Source: Eublepharis macularius
Taxonomy: Eukaryota; Chordata; Lepidosauria; Squamata; Eublepharidae
Assembly (NCBI RefSeq): GCF_028583425.1
Contig: NC_072801.1
Span: forward strand, 19,178,001 to 19,242,000
Direction of reading: 5' to 3'
Length of the DNA stretch: 64,000 nt
In this document: piece by piece, positions 62,992-64,000 of the stretch
Layout: each line of letters starts with the position of its first letter
How positions within the stretch are numbered: position 1 is the stretch's first letter
The notes under the pieces: model-generated
Databases searched by the model: none
Seen by the model: only the letters and a program-made list of their open reading frames with translations
Told to the model about the DNA's origin: nothing
Program-made: the position numbers and the translations under genes

Positions 62992-64000
62992 AAACAGAGT
63001 TGCGCTTACCGTAACTGCTGTTCATTGACGTCTTCTGTGCAGACACACATGGGACTGCGCCTGCGCAGGCCTGCCGACCGGATTTTTCTTTCTAGCAAAC
63101 GTCCACTAGGGGGCGCACGTCCTTCCCAATGCGCATGCGCGGCCGTTTCCCGCCCGAGCGACATTGGGCGACGTCGCCCCCTTTCCCCTCAGTTTCTCCT
63201 TTGCCGCCGAATGCCTTCACATCATCTGGAAGAACACAGCGGGGTAGGAGGGAGGGTTGTGTGTCTGCACAGAAGACGTCAATGAACAGCAGTTACGGTA
63301 AGCGCAACTCTGTTTTCACTGTCCGTCTTCTGTGCAGCCCCACATGGGAGACTCACAAGCCACTTACCCAGGAGGCGGGCATGTGTTCTCACCGAAAAAG
63401 AGACTGAAGCACTGCTTGACCAACAGCAGCCTCTTTCCTTTCCCACACATCTAGTGCGTAATGTTTAGCGAACGTGTCAGAAGACGACCACGTCGCAGCC
63501 CTGCAGATGTCATGCAAGGGCACGCCCCTAAGGAAGGCCGCAGAGGCAGCTTGCGCTCTGGTGGAATGAGCTTTTACTTCCAAAGGGCAAGGTAACCTAG
63601 CATGCGAATAGCAGGCCCTAATAGCCTGAGTGACCCAGCGAGAAATTGACTGGGCTGTAGCAGCCTTTCCCTTCCTGGACCCATAATAGCACACAAACAG
63701 TTGTTTGGCACTCCTAAACTGTGATGTACGTTGGAGGTAAAATAGAATAGCCCTTCTCACATCCAGAGAATGTAAGGCTCTTTCAGAGTTATCAGAAGGG
63801 TCAGGAAAAAAGATCGGTAGGACAATGTCCTGTGAGGTGTGAAACTGAGTGGACACTTTGGGTCTAAAACGAAGGTCAGGTCTCAGCACCACCTTATTCT
63901 GATGGACCTTCAAAAAGGGAGGGTCCCACCTCAGTGCAGCCAGCTCGCTAACCCTACGGGCAGACGTAATGGCTATCAAAAAGGCCACCTTACAGAATAA
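62992..64000 (-). mobile_element. DIRS-type tyrosine-recombinase retrotransposon, 3' end (fossil, runs off the window)
   Basis: From the right edge to about 63389 the minus strand encodes the end of a tyrosine recombinase. It has RRVSEL near the start, HSTRAQ further on, and CRAATWSSSDTFAKHYALD near the C-terminus, the pattern of DIRS-order elements. Beyond it lies the 3' terminal region with a 56-bp inverted repeat (62992-63047 against 63260-63315) and a further related word (CGTCTTCTGTGCAG) near 63324-63337. The visible recombinase part looks whole; the rest of the element lies outside. Arm identity suggests a fairly young insertion. It sits in an SMG1 intron, same sense as the gene. Confidence 0.8.

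Noticed and set aside
63025-63407. Plus-strand frames of 86-92 codons at the right end
   Set aside because: They lie in the GC-rich terminal region of the DIRS-type element, opposite to its recombinase gene.

Overview
This is a vertebrate nuclear window, most likely a squamate reptile (lizard, perhaps a gecko). The dispersed repeats point there: Sauria-type tRNA SINEs, a tRNA-Ala-like SINE, a 5S rRNA-derived SINE, CR1 and L1-type LINE 3' ends, and a DIRS-type tyrosine-recombinase retrotransposon. Single-copy genes are intron-rich, and CpG islands mark their promoters. The order RPS15A - ARL6IP1 - SMG1 matches what I recall of human 16p12.3. The species call is inference from repeat families recognised by eye.

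All confident protein genes lie on the minus strand. From right to left: (1) the last 18 coding exons of SMG1 (62968 down to 48434), 1189 residues in one continuous frame, followed by a long 3' UTR to about 46.0 kb; (2) ARL6IP1 (six coding exons, 44400 to 38319, exactly 203 codons); (3) RPS15A (non-coding first exon at 31.4 kb, four coding exons 26862 to 22455, exactly 130 codons); (4) a five-exon, 234-residue conserved-looking gene with a helix-hairpin-helix motif that I cannot name (15934 to 10124, CpG-island first exon near 19.4 kb). At the far left is an isolated candidate terminal coding exon (1073 to 975). On the plus strand a CCAAT/TATA promoter with a pyrimidine-rich start (2.9-3.17 kb) appears to drive a short spliced transcript with no convincing protein, possibly a snoRNA host gene.

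Between and inside genes the sequence is mostly repeats. The most unusual structures are: a degenerate array of about 60-bp units filling 3.2 kb of an intron (16.0-19.2 kb); two foldback elements with long inverted arms (28.8-29.3 kb and 49.3-50.2 kb); a partial, CpG-decayed duplicate of the ARL6IP1/SMG1 junction moved about 10 kb left (34.0-35.9 kb); and the 3' end of a DIRS-type element lying directly against the branch site of an SMG1 exon (62.99 kb onward).

RPS15A (small ribosomal subunit), SMG1 (nonsense-mediated decay kinase) and ARL6IP1 (ER membrane shaping) are housekeeping genes. They do not form a pathway; they share compact CpG promoters and conserved neighbourhood. I see no CRISPR, operon or prokaryotic system, and no wholly new defence or mobile system.
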